A DNA stretch of 64,000 bases from Microthyrium microscopicum (GCA_010405405.1 MU004235.1:1936157-2000156), one strand, 5' to 3'. Shown: positions 12,306 to 23,868, numbered from the stretch's first letter. Numbers and translations are program-made. The notes: generated by a model from the sequence alone, not told the origin.

Positions 12306-12338
12306 AAAAGAAATATATAAGCTGGAGGGTTTAAATAG
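12306..12338 (-). promoter_or_regulatory. Core promoter block of copy C
   Basis: Identical over 33 nt to 10631-10663 upstream of copy B. It lies about 45-77 nt upstream of ATG 12261 and contains TATA-like TATTTAAA and TATATATTT on the minus strand. The promoter function is inferred from position and conservation. Confidence 0.5.
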
Positions 12339-13016
12339 TGATGAGCAGCCAGCAAAAGTCCCAGATCGAGGCTAGCGCAGGACAAAATTTGCCAAATCGG
12401 TGACCAATGTCCCAAAACGAAGCACGATCTGCACAAGTTACCGGTTGACGACATGTTTAAAGGTGGAAGACGGCTTAGCGGCGGTTTAGAGAGCAAGAGC
12501 GTAAAGACGCTACGCTCATTTCAGAACGAAGGTCTTTTGATTGGAATGGTTATGTGAAGGAGGTGGAATACGCTATACCGATCACAGAATATCGCTCATG
12601 TTGAGGTAGAATGTGGCAAAGTTATGGCAAGTGCGACATTAAATGTGTAAATCACCGCTGGGTACACCTTCCCAAGATCGCGGGAAAAGGGTGAAGGTGA
12701 TGGAAAAGAGGAATGGAGCCATATACCATGTCACGGTTGACTGGCAGGTATTTGAGGACTTAATAGACAACTACCTAGGTATTTTATGTTTGCTGGCGAC
12801 TCAGGATGATGGGATCACGCATCGCTTATTTCAAATCAGTTTTTGTCATTTGCAGTGGATTTAAAAAAGCAGTGGAGTCCCAAGAACATAGAGACCGACA
12901 ACTGCTTGCATGACCGCAGCCTGACTACTTCTAGGAAGGGGGTTTGACAAACATGGATTATACGAAAGCATCCATTAATGAAACGATGGTAAACACCAAT
13001 TCCACGCCTGCGACGT

Positions 13017-13980
13017 TCAAGCTTTCTCTTTCGGTATCATTGAACGTATCGCTTCTCTCGCCATCTCCACGACCTTATCATGAACCTTCTCCGCCTCGTG
13101 GAAGCGACCACAATCCTCTATATAATTGAGCCAGTCCAATTCGCCATGTCTTCGTTTGCTAAGCTCGACTGCGCTTGCGGCCTCAAACACTACTTTGGCA
13201 CCCCGGCTTACAAGCGGCCAGAAAGATTTGAGATTCCAATCAATCACCCGCTGGAAGATCGCCGTGGCCTCCAAGTCTAGCTCTTGACGTCCCATTTGTT
13301 CTTTGATAAGCCTCACCAGTGTCATGCTCGCATCCAGTTCAATGTGCTTAATCACCACGGTCCTCAGTTGATTTGGATGATGAGCGAGACTTCGCACAAC
13401 CGGGTGGGTGCTGGAGTTGGTCTCTGCTGTAGGATTTGTTCCAGAGTTTGGACAGAAAAGGGCGTCTGGGACGGAGAGCGTAAGGTGTACGTGTATTTTG
13501 GTCAGCCAACGAAATGGCTCCAAATTGTTGTTGTCGTGAACCAGTCCCATTTGGTATATGCTGCCGGCAAATTTCAACTGATCAACCGCGTACTCCATCG
13601 CGAAAACAGTAGTTCCGTAGAAGAATTCCATAAACTCCTCGCGTAGACTTGGCGGTTGGTGCATAGTAAAGAGGGAGCGCAGGATTTTTCATCGACGCGA
13701 TATGAGCCTTTGGGTCGATAACATATGGAAAAGGTGTTGTAGGGGATCAACGGGCAATCTGGAACGATATATTTGTAGATTCCCCAGCGCATCTCCAAAG
13801 GTAGACGCAGGAATGCCGGGGCCTTTGCCGTCTGCGAGCAACAGTTAGAATACGCAAGTCAGTCAATTCCTCGATTGGTGCAAAACTCACCTCTGATAAA
13901 TCTTGAACCTGAGCCAATTGCGGAACGTTCTGGTTGACGGGCGGACCAGTCAATTGTGTAGTCGAATTACTGGACGCCAT
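13017..13980 (-). pseudogene. 2EXR-like copy D, probably frameshifted
   Basis: Exon 1 (13980-13891) encodes a 30-residue leader. A 59-nt intron (GTGAGT...CGCAG) leads to FLRLPLEMRWGIYKYIVPD and LLCTNRQVYA. There the frame breaks. The expected continuation EEFMEFFYGTTVFAMEY is in the next frame, consistent with one lost base in GC(N)GAG near 13641. Downstream, HHPNQLRTVVIKHIELD and VIDWNLKSFWPLVSRGAK remain open to the stop at 13017. A single lesion in an otherwise well-kept gene suggests a recent pseudogene or a sequencing error. Confidence 0.62.
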
Positions 13981-14019
13981 TGCGCCAACCGAAAAGAATC
14001 TTTTGAGGATATATAACAT

Positions 14020-14828
14020 GGTCGTTGGTGGATTCGAGTCCAGAGATTCGGTGAGATTAAGGGTCTAAAGTTTAAAGCCCAAGTAGAAGCTCAGCGGCGT
14101 CGAAAGGCTTTGCAAGTGAAATCACGAGAGTCACTGCGTCACCATGCGAAGACAGGTGTTTGGAGGTGGTGCTAGCAAGCTTCTTGCTTATATGCGATTG
14201 GCAAGGACGACCAGTTGCTCTTAGTCATCGAGAGAACCGGGTCTCCGACATTCATCGAAAGAACATCTCCCATTTTTTGGCCTGCTTGGGGAAATAGTTG
14301 GACAGTTCGAAGTTGCATTAACGCAATCTGGATATTGGAAAGGACGGAACTGGTCAGCCACTATATTTGCCGTTCTTATTTTGATACCGGTACTACAGTT
14401 AGTCGAAGCAATTGGGCTTTTGTAGCAATTGGCATGTACATCACACGACCAAATAATCGGAAAAGATATTTAAAACAATTTGATTTTTGCAAATACTTTT
14501 TGTCAAGTGTACAGTACTGACTATCTTGGACCCCGAAATAACCTTTGGCTATGCGGTTTATCTTGTTTGTATGTCTTTCGAATGATATGCAAGACATGAG
14601 GGTGACAAAGGCAGGAATAGATGTATTGAGACCGATTGAGTGTCGTAAACAAATGATTCCCTTCCGTGTATTGCCAATATCCTCACAGGCTCCCGTGATG
14701 TTGTTCAAGATACCAAGGCTTCCCTGGTGAGATGGCAAAAATAGGTACAAAAAATCCATGAAAGCGGACAAGTCGTTTGGACAGTCATGTAATCATCTGT
14801 GCCACTTGAGATCCAATCTTTGACAACT
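14020..14828. other. Spacer between 2EXR-like copies D and E
   Basis: About 800 nt. Open frames at 14215-14520 (+) and 14376-14771 (-) overlap each other antisense and show neither the LPxExR module nor the family's later blocks. I see no gene. It should contain the promoter of copy D (TATATA at about 14010). Confidence 0.4.
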
Positions 14829-15803
14829 TCAATTCTTCACATTCAGGTTCCCCGCCACCTCCTCTACAATCTCGGCGACCTTAACCCATGCCCATCCGTG
14901 AGTTGACCAGTAACGCGACATGCGAAATTCGGGCGTTCCGAAATCGTGCTTCTCTGGGACGAAGTTCATCTCTGCGCTTGGAAACCCTCGGACGTGGAAG
15001 AGACGCAAAGTTGGCTTGAGCAGACGCTTGACTTGTCTTCGAGCTCGTGCATCTCTGCCATGTCTAACTTCGTTACGGAGCGCCTCCATCATCGCGCAAT
15101 CGAAGCCAATGGTGGAGATATCCAAGGTTTGCAACTTATTTGGAGCCCCTACGAAGCTTCGCCAGACGGTTTTGCCCAGGGGGAAGCCTTTGTGTACGTT
15201 GAGATTGCCGCCGTCAACGTATATGGCCACTTTGAGGTGGGCGATACGTCCTACAGGGTCAGGCGGCAAAGGTTGTTTTGGATCATAACGCTGACCAAGA
15301 AGATATGCAGTGCCAAGGCCACCTATCTCAACGTTCATATGGAACGTGGCTTTGGAATACCACATTTCCATGAGCTCGATATGTATTTGGTGGTTGACTC
15401 GCAGCATAGCCGGAGTGCAGGGCTCTTCATCACGACGAAGAAATGGTGGGTCGCCTTGAGGCCACTTATGGTGACCGCACTCGCGCGGCTTTAGCTGATG
15501 AAAAGCTGCGGGGACTTCTGCATCCGGGATCAGATAGCTGTAGATTTCGAATCGCAGCTCGAGTGGAATGTGCATGAATGGCGAAAAGCCATCGCTAGGC
15601 GGCACATCGGGCGAACCAGTGTTCAGGGCGGAAAGGGTTGTCTCTTGGTTGGGACCAGATTGCTGAGAAAGTTCTCGGACCTGAATGGGTTTTAGTAGGG
15701 GGTTTGTAGTCCTGTATTTGGTTCAAAAAAATCGGAAGCTTGCCCCACTTACAGTGTCAACGTGCAATGGCGCACGCAGAGCTGAGAACTGTACGTTTCC
15801 CAT
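14829..15803 (-). CDS. 2EXR/F-box-like protein, copy E
   Basis: Exons 15803-15753 (17 codons) and 15680-14829 give 300 residues. The 72-nt intron runs GTAAGTGG to CATTCAG, phase 0. Residues about 50-70 read SPFMHIPLELRFEIYSYLIP, the family module. MLRVNHQIHIELMEMWYSKA follows, then GAPNKLQTLDISTIGFD, matching GPNRLKT of copies A and C. It differs from A-C in having a short leader and no separate last exon. The C-terminus ends in a helical VAEIVEEVAGNLNVKN. Likely a cytosolic or nuclear adaptor-type protein; the function is not shown by the sequence. Confidence 0.72.
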
Positions 15804-16137
15804 GATTCTCCTATGGAGCCTGACTGTGAAGTTTGAGATGTCAACGATAGTTGAGGGGAAGAAGAAAGTTATGGAGTCGTCAGTGGCTGAGGCTTTATAG
15901 AGGAGGCCCAATCTTAAGTGAGGTTTGGACAACGCTAACTCAAAAGTTCAGTTGATGCTTTCCTGAATCGTGACCATTGAGGGAATGCGCTACCGTTCTG
16001 GGCGAGTATACTCCATGACTCAGTTTTTGAGGTCTTTCCTAATATGATGATGTCGAGCGACGAGATTGCTTAATTCCGGAGGATGAGTCTGGCGGTGTAG
16101 AGTGTTAGAGTAGTGCTAATTTTTTGACTTTTGATAA

Positions 16138-16968
16138 TTATTTGCCCGATAAATCGTCTTCCTCGTCCGTGATCATTGATCGCGGTTGTGATACAATCGT
16201 TTTCAGCTCCTCTAAACTCTTGATCATTTTGCGTTTCATTTTCTCAGCCGTTGTAAAAACAACATCTTTAGAGTGGCCCGATCGATCGACGATGTATCGC
16301 AAGTTCTTCCGAGTGTTGAACGGCAGAACATAGGAGAACCGGAGCTGTACACCTCGAAGCTGCCGCCAAGGATCAAAGTTGTATTTGACAACGGTATCAA
16401 AAAGCCTCGGGCCCTCGAGGTATGCTTCCAGTAATTTGGTGTACATGACCTCAGGTCCCATAAAGTGGATGCTTGTAAATGAAACATCACACAAGCTATT
16501 ACTTCCACTTGCAAGAGCATCAAAAAGAACAGTTGGGCAAGCATACTGCTGCCAGTCGCGCAAGTTACCGCCGTACCAGTAAAGACGATTGAATACCATG
16601 AGACGGCGCACGTGTCGAAAGGTAGAAGGCAGTATTTTTGGCTCACCCAAGCCGCCGTATTTCTTTCCAAGAAATTCGATGGATGGTCCGGTAATTTCGA
16701 TGTCAAATGGCAATACAGCGTAGAAAAGACTGATGGCTTCATAGTAAATTTGACGGCAGACACGAAGAATCGCTGGGCAGCAAGGCTCCTTGTCAAGTCG
16801 AAAAAACGAGTCGGGCGGCAGGCGGGTATATTCGTGGTATAAGAACATATTCATGGATGGGTCTGGAACAAGCTGCTGATAGATTTGGAGTCTTATCTCA
16901 ACAGGAAGTCTTAGAAAGGATGAATCCGATGCCATTGGCGTTTTTGGGGCACTGCGAACGTGGGCCAT
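16138..16968 (-). CDS. 2EXR/F-box-like protein, copy F (intronless)
   Basis: Single exon of 276 residues from ATG 16968. An in-frame ATG at 17010 would add 14 residues. Residues about 15-35 read FLRLPVEIRLQIYQQLVPDP. ILRVCRQIYYEAISLFYAVL follows, then the SNSLCDVSFTSIHF block equivalent to NRLKT in the other copies. The C-terminal 40 residues are Lys/Glu-rich with a KMKRKMIKSLEELK helix. It is the 5'-most and intronless member of the six-copy cluster. Confidence 0.72.
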   Translation of the reverse strand: MAHVRSAPKTPMASDSSFLRLPVEIRLQIYQQLVPDPSMNMFLYHEYTRLPPDSFFRLDKEPCCPAILRVCRQIYYEAISLFYAVLPFDIEITGPSIEFLGKKYGGLGEPKILPSTFRHVRRLMVFNRLYWYGGNLRDWQQYACPTVLFDALASGSNSLCDVSFTSIHFMGPEVMYTKLLEAYLEGPRLFDTVVKYNFDPWRQLRGVQLRFSYVLPFNTRKNLRYIVDRSGHSKDVVFTTAEKMKRKMIKSLEELKTIVSQPRSMITDEEDDLSGK

Positions 16969-17448
16969 TTTCCTGGTGTATACAGGCTGTTCATTCTTTA
17001 TATGGCGCAAAGTGGTTTTATCATACTTTTTGATGGTAGAATCCTACATAGTGCGTAATGCCGAAAACAATGAAGTGCTCAACAAAAGACGGGATGAAGT
17101 TAAGACGAGATCCCATTATAGTAAGAGGCAGATGCTGACTAAGAAGGAGTTCGAGGCAAGAGAAAGCACGAGTCTCAAAGTGGTTAGTGACAGGACGCAG
17201 CCGAAAGCTTTGACTTCAAATGATGGCTGCAGAAACGGGAAAATGGAATTTCAGAAAGAGAGACAACAACTTTCCACCAACACCATCGTCAATCCTCTCT
17301 TTTCCCCCATTTCTCATCAACACCCTTCAACTACCTCCAATCCTCGCCCTTTATTATTCACATAACTTAAGTGATCTCTTCTGGCGAGCAACCCCCTGCG
17401 CGACCTTACGCCAACGCGCTCCTCCATCCAGCTCAGATCCAGCTCGAT

Positions 17449-19785
17449 ATGGCTGACCTTAATGGCCTGCACGACGATGAGTACTTCTCGCTGAAGGAGC
17501 TAAACACCGCGGTGGTAGGTTTCGCACCTGCTCTTGATTTAGATCTACGCTAACTGATTCCAGCTTGAAGACATAGACAATTTCGAAGTTTGGGAGAAGC
17601 TCGTTCGTGCCACCGAGACTCTTGACGGAGGTCTAAACCGTAACTCGAGCCCCAATACCATCCATGCCACACGCGAAATATACAACCGCTTCCTTGCCAA
17701 GTTTCCTTTGTTCTTTGGCTACTGGAAAAAATATGCCGACCTCGAGTTTTCCATCGCCGGTACTGAATCAGCCGACTTGGTATGGCTCCCTCACATTGTG
17801 TTTGACTTGTGTCGTGCTAATACTCGACTTAGATCTACGAACGCGGCGTTGCCAGTATTTCAAATTCGGTTGATCTTTGGCAAAACTACTGCAACTTCAA
17901 AGTAGAAACATGTCACGACGTCAACGTGATTCGAGAGTGAGTATTACCCGCTAGCATTCCCTTAACCATCAAGCAAAGCATGCAATACACGCTGCACAAG
18001 AGGTTTCCAAATCGAGACGCGATTTACTCCACTTTCGGCTCTATAGCCTACTGGTATATCCCCTCCAACCTGGAGCCTTATTTTGCTTCTCACTCTTGCG
18101 CTCAGACCGTCTGCAAATGATGAATTACACATTCCATCCGCTCCTCGAGACACTATCACATACTGCCTCCATCTTTTTACATCCATCGTCCTAGCCCCGT
18201 GATTCATGGCATGAACTAGGTTTCTCCTGTTCAGAATAGCATACACTGTTCGACCCCTCTTCCTGCTCCCCTCTCCCTATCTTTGTTTTCCTGGCTAACA
18301 ATTCCCCTCTAGGCTTTTCGAACGGGGTGCGCTATGTGTTGGCCTAGACTTCTTGTCTCATCCATTCTGGGACAAATACATCGAGTTTGAAGAGCGTCAA
18401 GAGGAAACCGCGACGACCAATGTCTTTCGAATCCTCAATCGCGTGATTCATATTCCAATGCATCAATACGCCCGCTACTTTGAGCGATTCCGCCAAATGT
18501 CCCCTTTCCAGCCAATATCAGAGCTCTTCGAGTCCGAAATTATAGATCAATTTCGAGGCGATGTTGAAACCGAACTTGGCACCGATTCTTCCAATCCAGA
18601 AGTGGATCGTACCATGCGAACCCGCCTTGACAATCTACATCTGGAAATTTTCCACCGGACTCAAACCGAAACCACCAAGCGCTGGACCTACGAGCAGGAA
18701 ATCAAAAGACCATACTTCCACGTCGAAGAGCTGGACGAGGCCCAACTTGTCAACTGGCGTAAATACCTCGATTTCGAAGAAGTTGAAGGTGTCTTTCAGC
18801 GAACCTCTTTTCTCTACGAACGCTGTGTTGTGGCTTGTGCCTATTACGAGGAATTCTGGCTTCGCTACGCTCGATGGATGTATGCCCAGCCAGACCGCGA
18901 AGAGGAAGTGCGCAATATCTATATTCGCGCAAGCTGCATCTATTGTCCCATCTCTCGGGTCTCTATTCGCCTAACGTGGGCTATGTTCGAGGAAATGACA
19001 GGCCGAGTGTCGGTTGCTAATGGCATTCACGAGGCCATGTTAGAAGCGGTTCCAGGCCACTTGGAGACCATTGTGTCACGAGCCCATCTTCATCGTCGCC
19101 AAGGTGGACTCGACGACGCCATCAAAATTTTCAAAGAAGTTCTGGACGATCCTCAGTGCAGTATCACTACGAAGGGCCGAGTGGTTGCTGAGTGGGCACG
19201 TCTTTTGTGGAAATACAAAGGCAAGCCTGACGAGGCGCGTCAAGTGTTCAGCAAGAACGCCCATTGGTACATGGGCGTGGGTGGATTCTGGATCTCCTAC
19301 TTCAAGTTCGAGCTGGCTCAACAGCCCGACCCAAAGCAGTCAGACTCGCAATACAAACGTCTCCGTCAAATAGTTGACGATGTCCGCAAGAAGGGTCAAT
19401 TGCCACCGAGCATTGTCAAGGATATCACACACACTTACATGGAATACCTCATTGAAGAAGGCCCATCCTCCATCGCGAAGGAATATATGGAACTCGACTG
19501 CGAAGTCAATGGGTAAGTCTTAGCAAACAAGCGTGATGCTGGACTCACTAACCCTTCCCCAGCCCCTTTTCCATCAACATTACCCACAAAGCCAAGCTAG
19601 CTACTGACGGTAAACCAGAGACAACACACCGCCGGATGGTGCTGGAGAACGGTCACCCAGGAGTGGAAGTAAATGAAGCGCAACTACGAAAAGGCGAATC
19701 GCCATACACAAAATACTACCTACAACAGGGCGAACAGGGTCCAACCGGATCGAATGGGCAATCAGCGGCGATGCGGTTCTCTTAG
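17449..19785 (+). CDS. PRP39: Pre-mRNA-splicing factor PRP39 (U1 snRNP-associated HAT-repeat protein)
   Basis: Component of the U1 snRNP that helps recognise 5' splice sites. Exons 17449-17514, 17564-17779, 17833-17936, 18313-19512 and 19563-19785 join in frame to 602 residues. HAT repeats are evident: NFEVWEKLVRATE, FPLFFGYWKKYADLEF, SVDLWQNYCNFKVE, HPFWDKYIEFEERQE, VNWRKYLDFEE and EEFWLRYARWM. Length and order fit fungal PRP39. Intron 3 is unusually long (376 nt) against about 50 nt for the others. The stop TAG at 19783 is followed in the same frame by 63 coding-like codons to TGA at 19975-19977. They include PPKKRVVIPPFRRQKDVW, which looks like the true C-terminus. Read-through, a missed intron ending TTCTCTTAG, or a recent nonsense change could explain it. 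Confidence 0.9.
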
Positions 19786-20228
19786 AAAGATGAGCCAAAA
19801 TCCTCTGAGTCTCCTGAACCTCGAGCCCCTCCCAAGAAACGCGTTGTTATTCCACCCTTTCGCCGACAAAAAGACGTCTGGAATCACGAAATCTCTCGTT
19901 CGGGCCATTCATCGCCCTTCTATCAACACGATTCGCTCTCTGAAAAAGAGGATTCGTACATCAAAAAGGAGTACTGAAGCATATGAGCAGAGATGTGCGA
20001 ATTCAACACGTCAGTTTTCGCACTTCTAAGGTGCATGCAAGCCGAGTTTTTCTGTATGTGCTGGTAAAAGTCAGGTTAGATTCTTCACCATAACCACTGT
20101 TCAGTGTTAAAATGTATGTAGTAGCCGTTGAAATGAGAATCATTATTCCATTATTGACTGCCCAATGGCTTGAATGAATACGTAGCCGGCTCCCATCAAG
20201 TGCGATGGCTGCCATTGCCCCTTCACAA

Positions 20229-20290
20229 TAAAAGATGCTTTATCTACCATCGCACTCGATAATTGCCATCAGATCACCTCGAAACATCCG
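20229..20290 (+). repeat. Diverged unit of the 125-bp repeat, upstream of the metallophosphoesterase
   Basis: Reads ataaaagatgctttatctacc, then catcgcactcgata and cgaaacatcc. These match in order the repeat units at 21993-22270 on the other side of the gene. It is a single degenerate unit. Confidence 0.4.
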
Positions 20291-20916
20291 GGAGGCCTAC
20301 CCAAGCTTCGTATTTTGCCGTTTCATGAGTTTGGTGGATTTTTCCAGCACATTCGCTGGCTCCCATCGCCGTCGATGGCCACCACCACCTCTTCTAAGAG
20401 AAGAAGCTGTCATCTCCCATCGAATGATTAGTGAATATCAAGCATTGATAATCGCTCCGTTCAACATACATGAAGCTAATTAAGGAGATAAAATAGCGAT
20501 AGTTCACATCAAGACAATCTTCCCACTCATCAACTGGAGAGAGAAAACTTGGTTTGTATTGAAAATAGGCACTTTTTAGAACCATGGAACGGAGCAGTTA
20601 CCAGTCATACCTTTAGCTCACTCTTGGAGTTACAGTGCAACTTCGTATTCTACGAACCGTACCTGACTTGACTTGGTTATGTGAATTTCCAGGCACATAA
20701 AGCACTTGCTGCATGACTGTAGCCTACTGAGAATTTGCAACTTCCCATCTCCACACCCAGCTTCCAGTTCATCAACATCGCATGCGACAAATCCAAATCT
20801 CAATTCATCAAACTCCCATCAAATTGACTCAACACTACGAAGTCAAGTCGACAATCTTTACGAATCAACGAACATCATCAGCCAGACCAAATTATTCGCC
20901 ACCATCATACCTCATC

Positions 20917-21885
20917 ATGTCCATGTTCAATCCCCAACTTCAAATCATCTCCGACCTTCATCTCGAAACTCCTTTAGCCATCCCGAGCTACTCAAAATTC
21001 CGACTCCAACTACATTCAAACATTCTCTGTCTCTTGGGCGATATTGGCCTCGTAAAAGATGCCGGTCTATTCACTTTTCTGGAAAACCTCCTCAGCTCAA
21101 CCTCAAATCTAAGAATATTCTACGTCCTAGGCAATCATGAAGCCTACCAAATGACTCTACAAAAGGCATGTCAAACCTTGGAACAGTTTGAACAGCGTAT
21201 GCGTACGCGCTATGGCCATCGTTTCCATTTTCTCAATGGGACGAGATATGATCTCACTCCCGAAATCACAATTCTTGGATGCACTCTTTGGACACATATT
21301 CCCAAGCAAGCAGCCTCAGAAGCGCAAAATCGGCTCACCGATTTCAATGACCGGGGCATCAAAGACAGAGACGTAAACGAGCACAATTCAGACCATGAAA
21401 AGGATCTTTCGTGGCTCAATTCGCAAGTCCAGCAAATCGAAGAAGCCGAACCACATAGACGTATCATCATTTTGACACATCATAGCCCAACAACAGATCC
21501 AAGAGCCAACGACCCAAGGCACAATGACAGACCGGAAAACTCGATTCAGAGTGGATTCGTCACAGACCTGTCCAAAGAGCACTGCTGGATCTCTCCTGCT
21601 GTAAAAGCGTGGGCCTTTGGCCATACCCATTACAGTTGCCTATTTCGGGACGAGCAAACAGACAAACTCGTCGTCGCCAACCAGAAAGGGTATTCTAGCA
21701 TCGACAGAACAGTCGTCTGCCCTTCCCTTATTGTCGAAGCAGCACCAGATAGAGTAATCTCCATTGCCATCAACGACAAGATGTCACGGCAAACTAAACC
21801 TACCATCAAGAAACCTCAAGAGCACCTGCCTGCCCGCCAGTCGAGGTGGCAAAGTCTTGCTCAAGTCTTCAGAAAAAAGAACTGA
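20917..21885 (+). CDS. Calcineurin-like metallophosphoesterase
   Basis: Predicted metal-dependent phosphoesterase of 322 residues, intronless. All family motifs are present in order: SDLHLE (residues 12-17), LLGDIG (40-44, metal-bridging Asp), GNHE (72-75), THHSP in the second half and GHTH further on. An in-frame ATG at 20782 would add 45 residues of Thr/Ser/Asn-rich sequence before the first beta strand. I prefer 20917, directly ahead of the catalytic core. No signal peptide or membrane segment is seen. The C-terminus is basic. The substrate cannot be predicted. The gene is bracketed by related repeats at 20229 and 21993-22270. Confidence 0.85.
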   Translation: MSMFNPQLQIISDLHLETPLAIPSYSKFRLQLHSNILCLLGDIGLVKDAGLFTFLENLLSSTSNLRIFYVLGNHEAYQMTLQKACQTLEQFEQRMRTRYGHRFHFLNGTRYDLTPEITILGCTLWTHIPKQAASEAQNRLTDFNDRGIKDRDVNEHNSDHEKDLSWLNSQVQQIEEAEPHRRIIILTHHSPTTDPRANDPRHNDRPENSIQSGFVTDLSKEHCWISPAVKAWAFGHTHYSCLFRDEQTDKLVVANQKGYSSIDRTVVCPSLIVEAAPDRVISIAINDKMSRQTKPTIKKPQEHLPARQSRWQSLAQVFRKKN

Positions 21886-21992
21886 ATTCAAACATTATAT
21901 ACCCATGTAAACTTTATGACCGTTAGCAATGTCAAATAATCAACTGTTCTCCCATCAACTCTGCTGGCTGCCACCAATGCTCTTAAACAAAA

Positions 21993-22270
21993 GGTGCTAT
22001 GTTTCCCAGTGTACTCGATAAATTATTCGACTCAGAGCATCCTTGGTGGCAAACAAAGTACTCGATATAATAGCGTAGCGTTTGAGATTTGGCTGCAACC
22101 GCGCTGATGGATAAAAGATCCTATATTCCCCATCGTACTCGATAAATCATTCGACTTGAAACATCCTTGATGGCAAACAAAACACTCCACATAAGAGCGT
22201 AGCGTTTAGGATTTGGCTGCCAACGCCGCTGATGGATAAACGATGCTATATTTCCCATCATACTCGATGT
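21993..22270 (+). repeat. Tandem repeat, 125-bp unit, two units plus a partial third
   Basis: Units begin near 21993, 22117 and 22242. Shared landmarks per unit are gatgctatatttcccat, a tactcgataaat segment, an acatccttgatggcaaacaa segment, agcgtagcgttt, and gctgatggataaa. The third unit breaks off after about 28 nt. Divergence between units is moderate (roughly 10-15% by eye). There is no coding frame. A fourth relative lies upstream at 20229. Confidence 0.75.
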
Positions 22271-22477
22271 CTGCCACGAACAAATGTTGCACTATGTTGT
22301 TCTGCCGAAGAAACCTTGATTCTGTTCTGGTCCTCAAGCAATGTTTGACTTTGCTAGTACTAGTAGATCAGTTTAATTTACAGAACGGAAATATGGCCAA
22401 TTCCGAGATACAGCTTCGCAAATTGTTGGTACTTCTCAACTGATGTTAGTCTCCAAGAATTGACTGCACGGTTTACT

Positions 22478-23868
22478 TTATGCTTTGTATGTACTTCCTA
22501 TCTCACCACTGCGAATCTTCGAGAACGTCACTTGCGCATTCGGCTGTTCAGCAAGGATTTGCGCCGGCTTTCCTCCTGTCACCGGGCATGGCCCTCGTGC
22601 AGCTCCTGGTGTTCCGGGTGCCGCATTTTCTGGGATAGTCGAATCCATCCAGTGCATCGATCCACCAGCATCGTCCCAGATCGCCATTGCTAAAACCATT
22701 CCTCGACCAACAGCTTCACCCATTGTCTTCAATCCTCCTTGCGTTGCAAACGTGTTAGGTGCACTTGCGCCACCGCCGAAGAGACTCTTCTGCTTCGCGC
22801 AATATCCGTCGGTCATGCTATTCACGTCTTCCAGACCCTTGGCGGTCGCTTTAGCTTCCTGGTGGACTTTGCCGTCTTGGACGTACAGGCGACGAATCTC
22901 CTTGAGTGCACCAGAATCCTTATTGTCAACAGTGACAAATTGAGTGACGACAGTAAATGGCTTTGCAGAATCGATAGTCTTGCCTTTTCCGTAGAAAGAC
23001 TGAACACCATTGCGGTACGCATTGATCTCACAGCCATCCTTATCGCAGACACTGCGTAACTTGTTCTTGCCGCCTGGCGCATTACCACAATCCGGCTCGG
23101 AGCACGCATAGGGGCCAGTGACATTGCACGGATGAGGCGTATATGTCATGGCCGCGGAGTTGGCCTCCCAGATATCCATCTCGTTGCAGCAGGATCCTTT
23201 ACCAGCAAAGTTGGCCTATATGATCGTCAACTTAAAGTTCAAACGCCATTGGAAGTACCAAAACTTACCCGACCCATAAGCCAATTTTGCTTTGGACACT
23301 GCGCATCACAATATCCGACTCCATACTTCGCACCCGCCACATTAGTCGCGTCTTTATGCCCATTCAAGCTCATCTCGCTCAGATACAACGCGCCATTAAC
23401 ACCACACCCGGCCTTGCTAGTATCCACATCAAAGGCAAACTCCTTATTTAACAAGCTGAATTTCGCATATCCCTCCACGGCCTCATCATACAGATAGATT
23501 CTCGGCGAACTCTTTTGGATCTTGCCATCCTTCGTCACAAACAGATTCATTGTCACTGCATTACCAGTGGTCTTGAGTCCCATGCCGGGGTAATCAACTC
23601 CTTCAACAGCACAGGCTTTCGTGCAGGACTCGGCGTCAGTGCAGATGGTCTTGTTGAAGACGTCATTGACAACGCAATTAGTGTAGCCGCCAACATTATG
23701 CAGCCAGCGGAAGTTGGCGTCGATCACGATGGAAGTGTTGGCGGGTTTGCAGCCGCCGGCGATGGTGCAGCGCTCAGAGGGAAGGGAGGGATGGACCTCG
23801 GGCGTGTTGGTGCCGATTTGCTGGGCGATGGCGCTGGCGATGAAGAGGAGAAAAGGAGTGTATGCCAT
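22478..23868 (-). CDS. Glycoside hydrolase family 7 endoglucanase-like cellulase, secreted, no CBM
   Basis: Secreted enzyme cutting beta-1,4-glucan with retention of configuration. Exons 23868-23269 and 23215-22478 give 445 residues. The 53-nt intron runs GTAAGT to ATATAG. The signal peptide is about residues 1-15 (AYTPFLLFIASAIA), followed by mature QQIGTNTPEVHP. The catalytic segment reads CNEMDIWEAN with E212, D214 and E217 in the GH7 E-x-D-x-x-E arrangement. The N-terminal CTIAGGCKP and NFRWLHNVGGYTNC are closer to EG I-type endoglucanases than to cellobiohydrolases. The chain ends soon after the catalytic domain (EIGSTYKA), with no linker or CBM1. Abundant Cys fits the disulfide-rich fold. 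The split between endo- and exo-action is by resemblance only. Confidence 0.9.

Noticed and set aside
14215-14771. Extra 2EXR-like gene between copies D and E
   Set aside because: Neither strand shows the LPxExR module or later family blocks, and the open frames overlap antisense.
20706-21140. 144-codon plus-strand frame overlapping the metallophosphoesterase start
   Set aside because: Different frame from the motif-bearing gene, Ser/His/Asn low complexity, no domain.
22485-22943. 152-codon plus-strand open frame opposite the GH7 gene
   Set aside because: It is the antisense shadow of the GH7 exon, which has signal peptide, catalytic motif and matching Cys.
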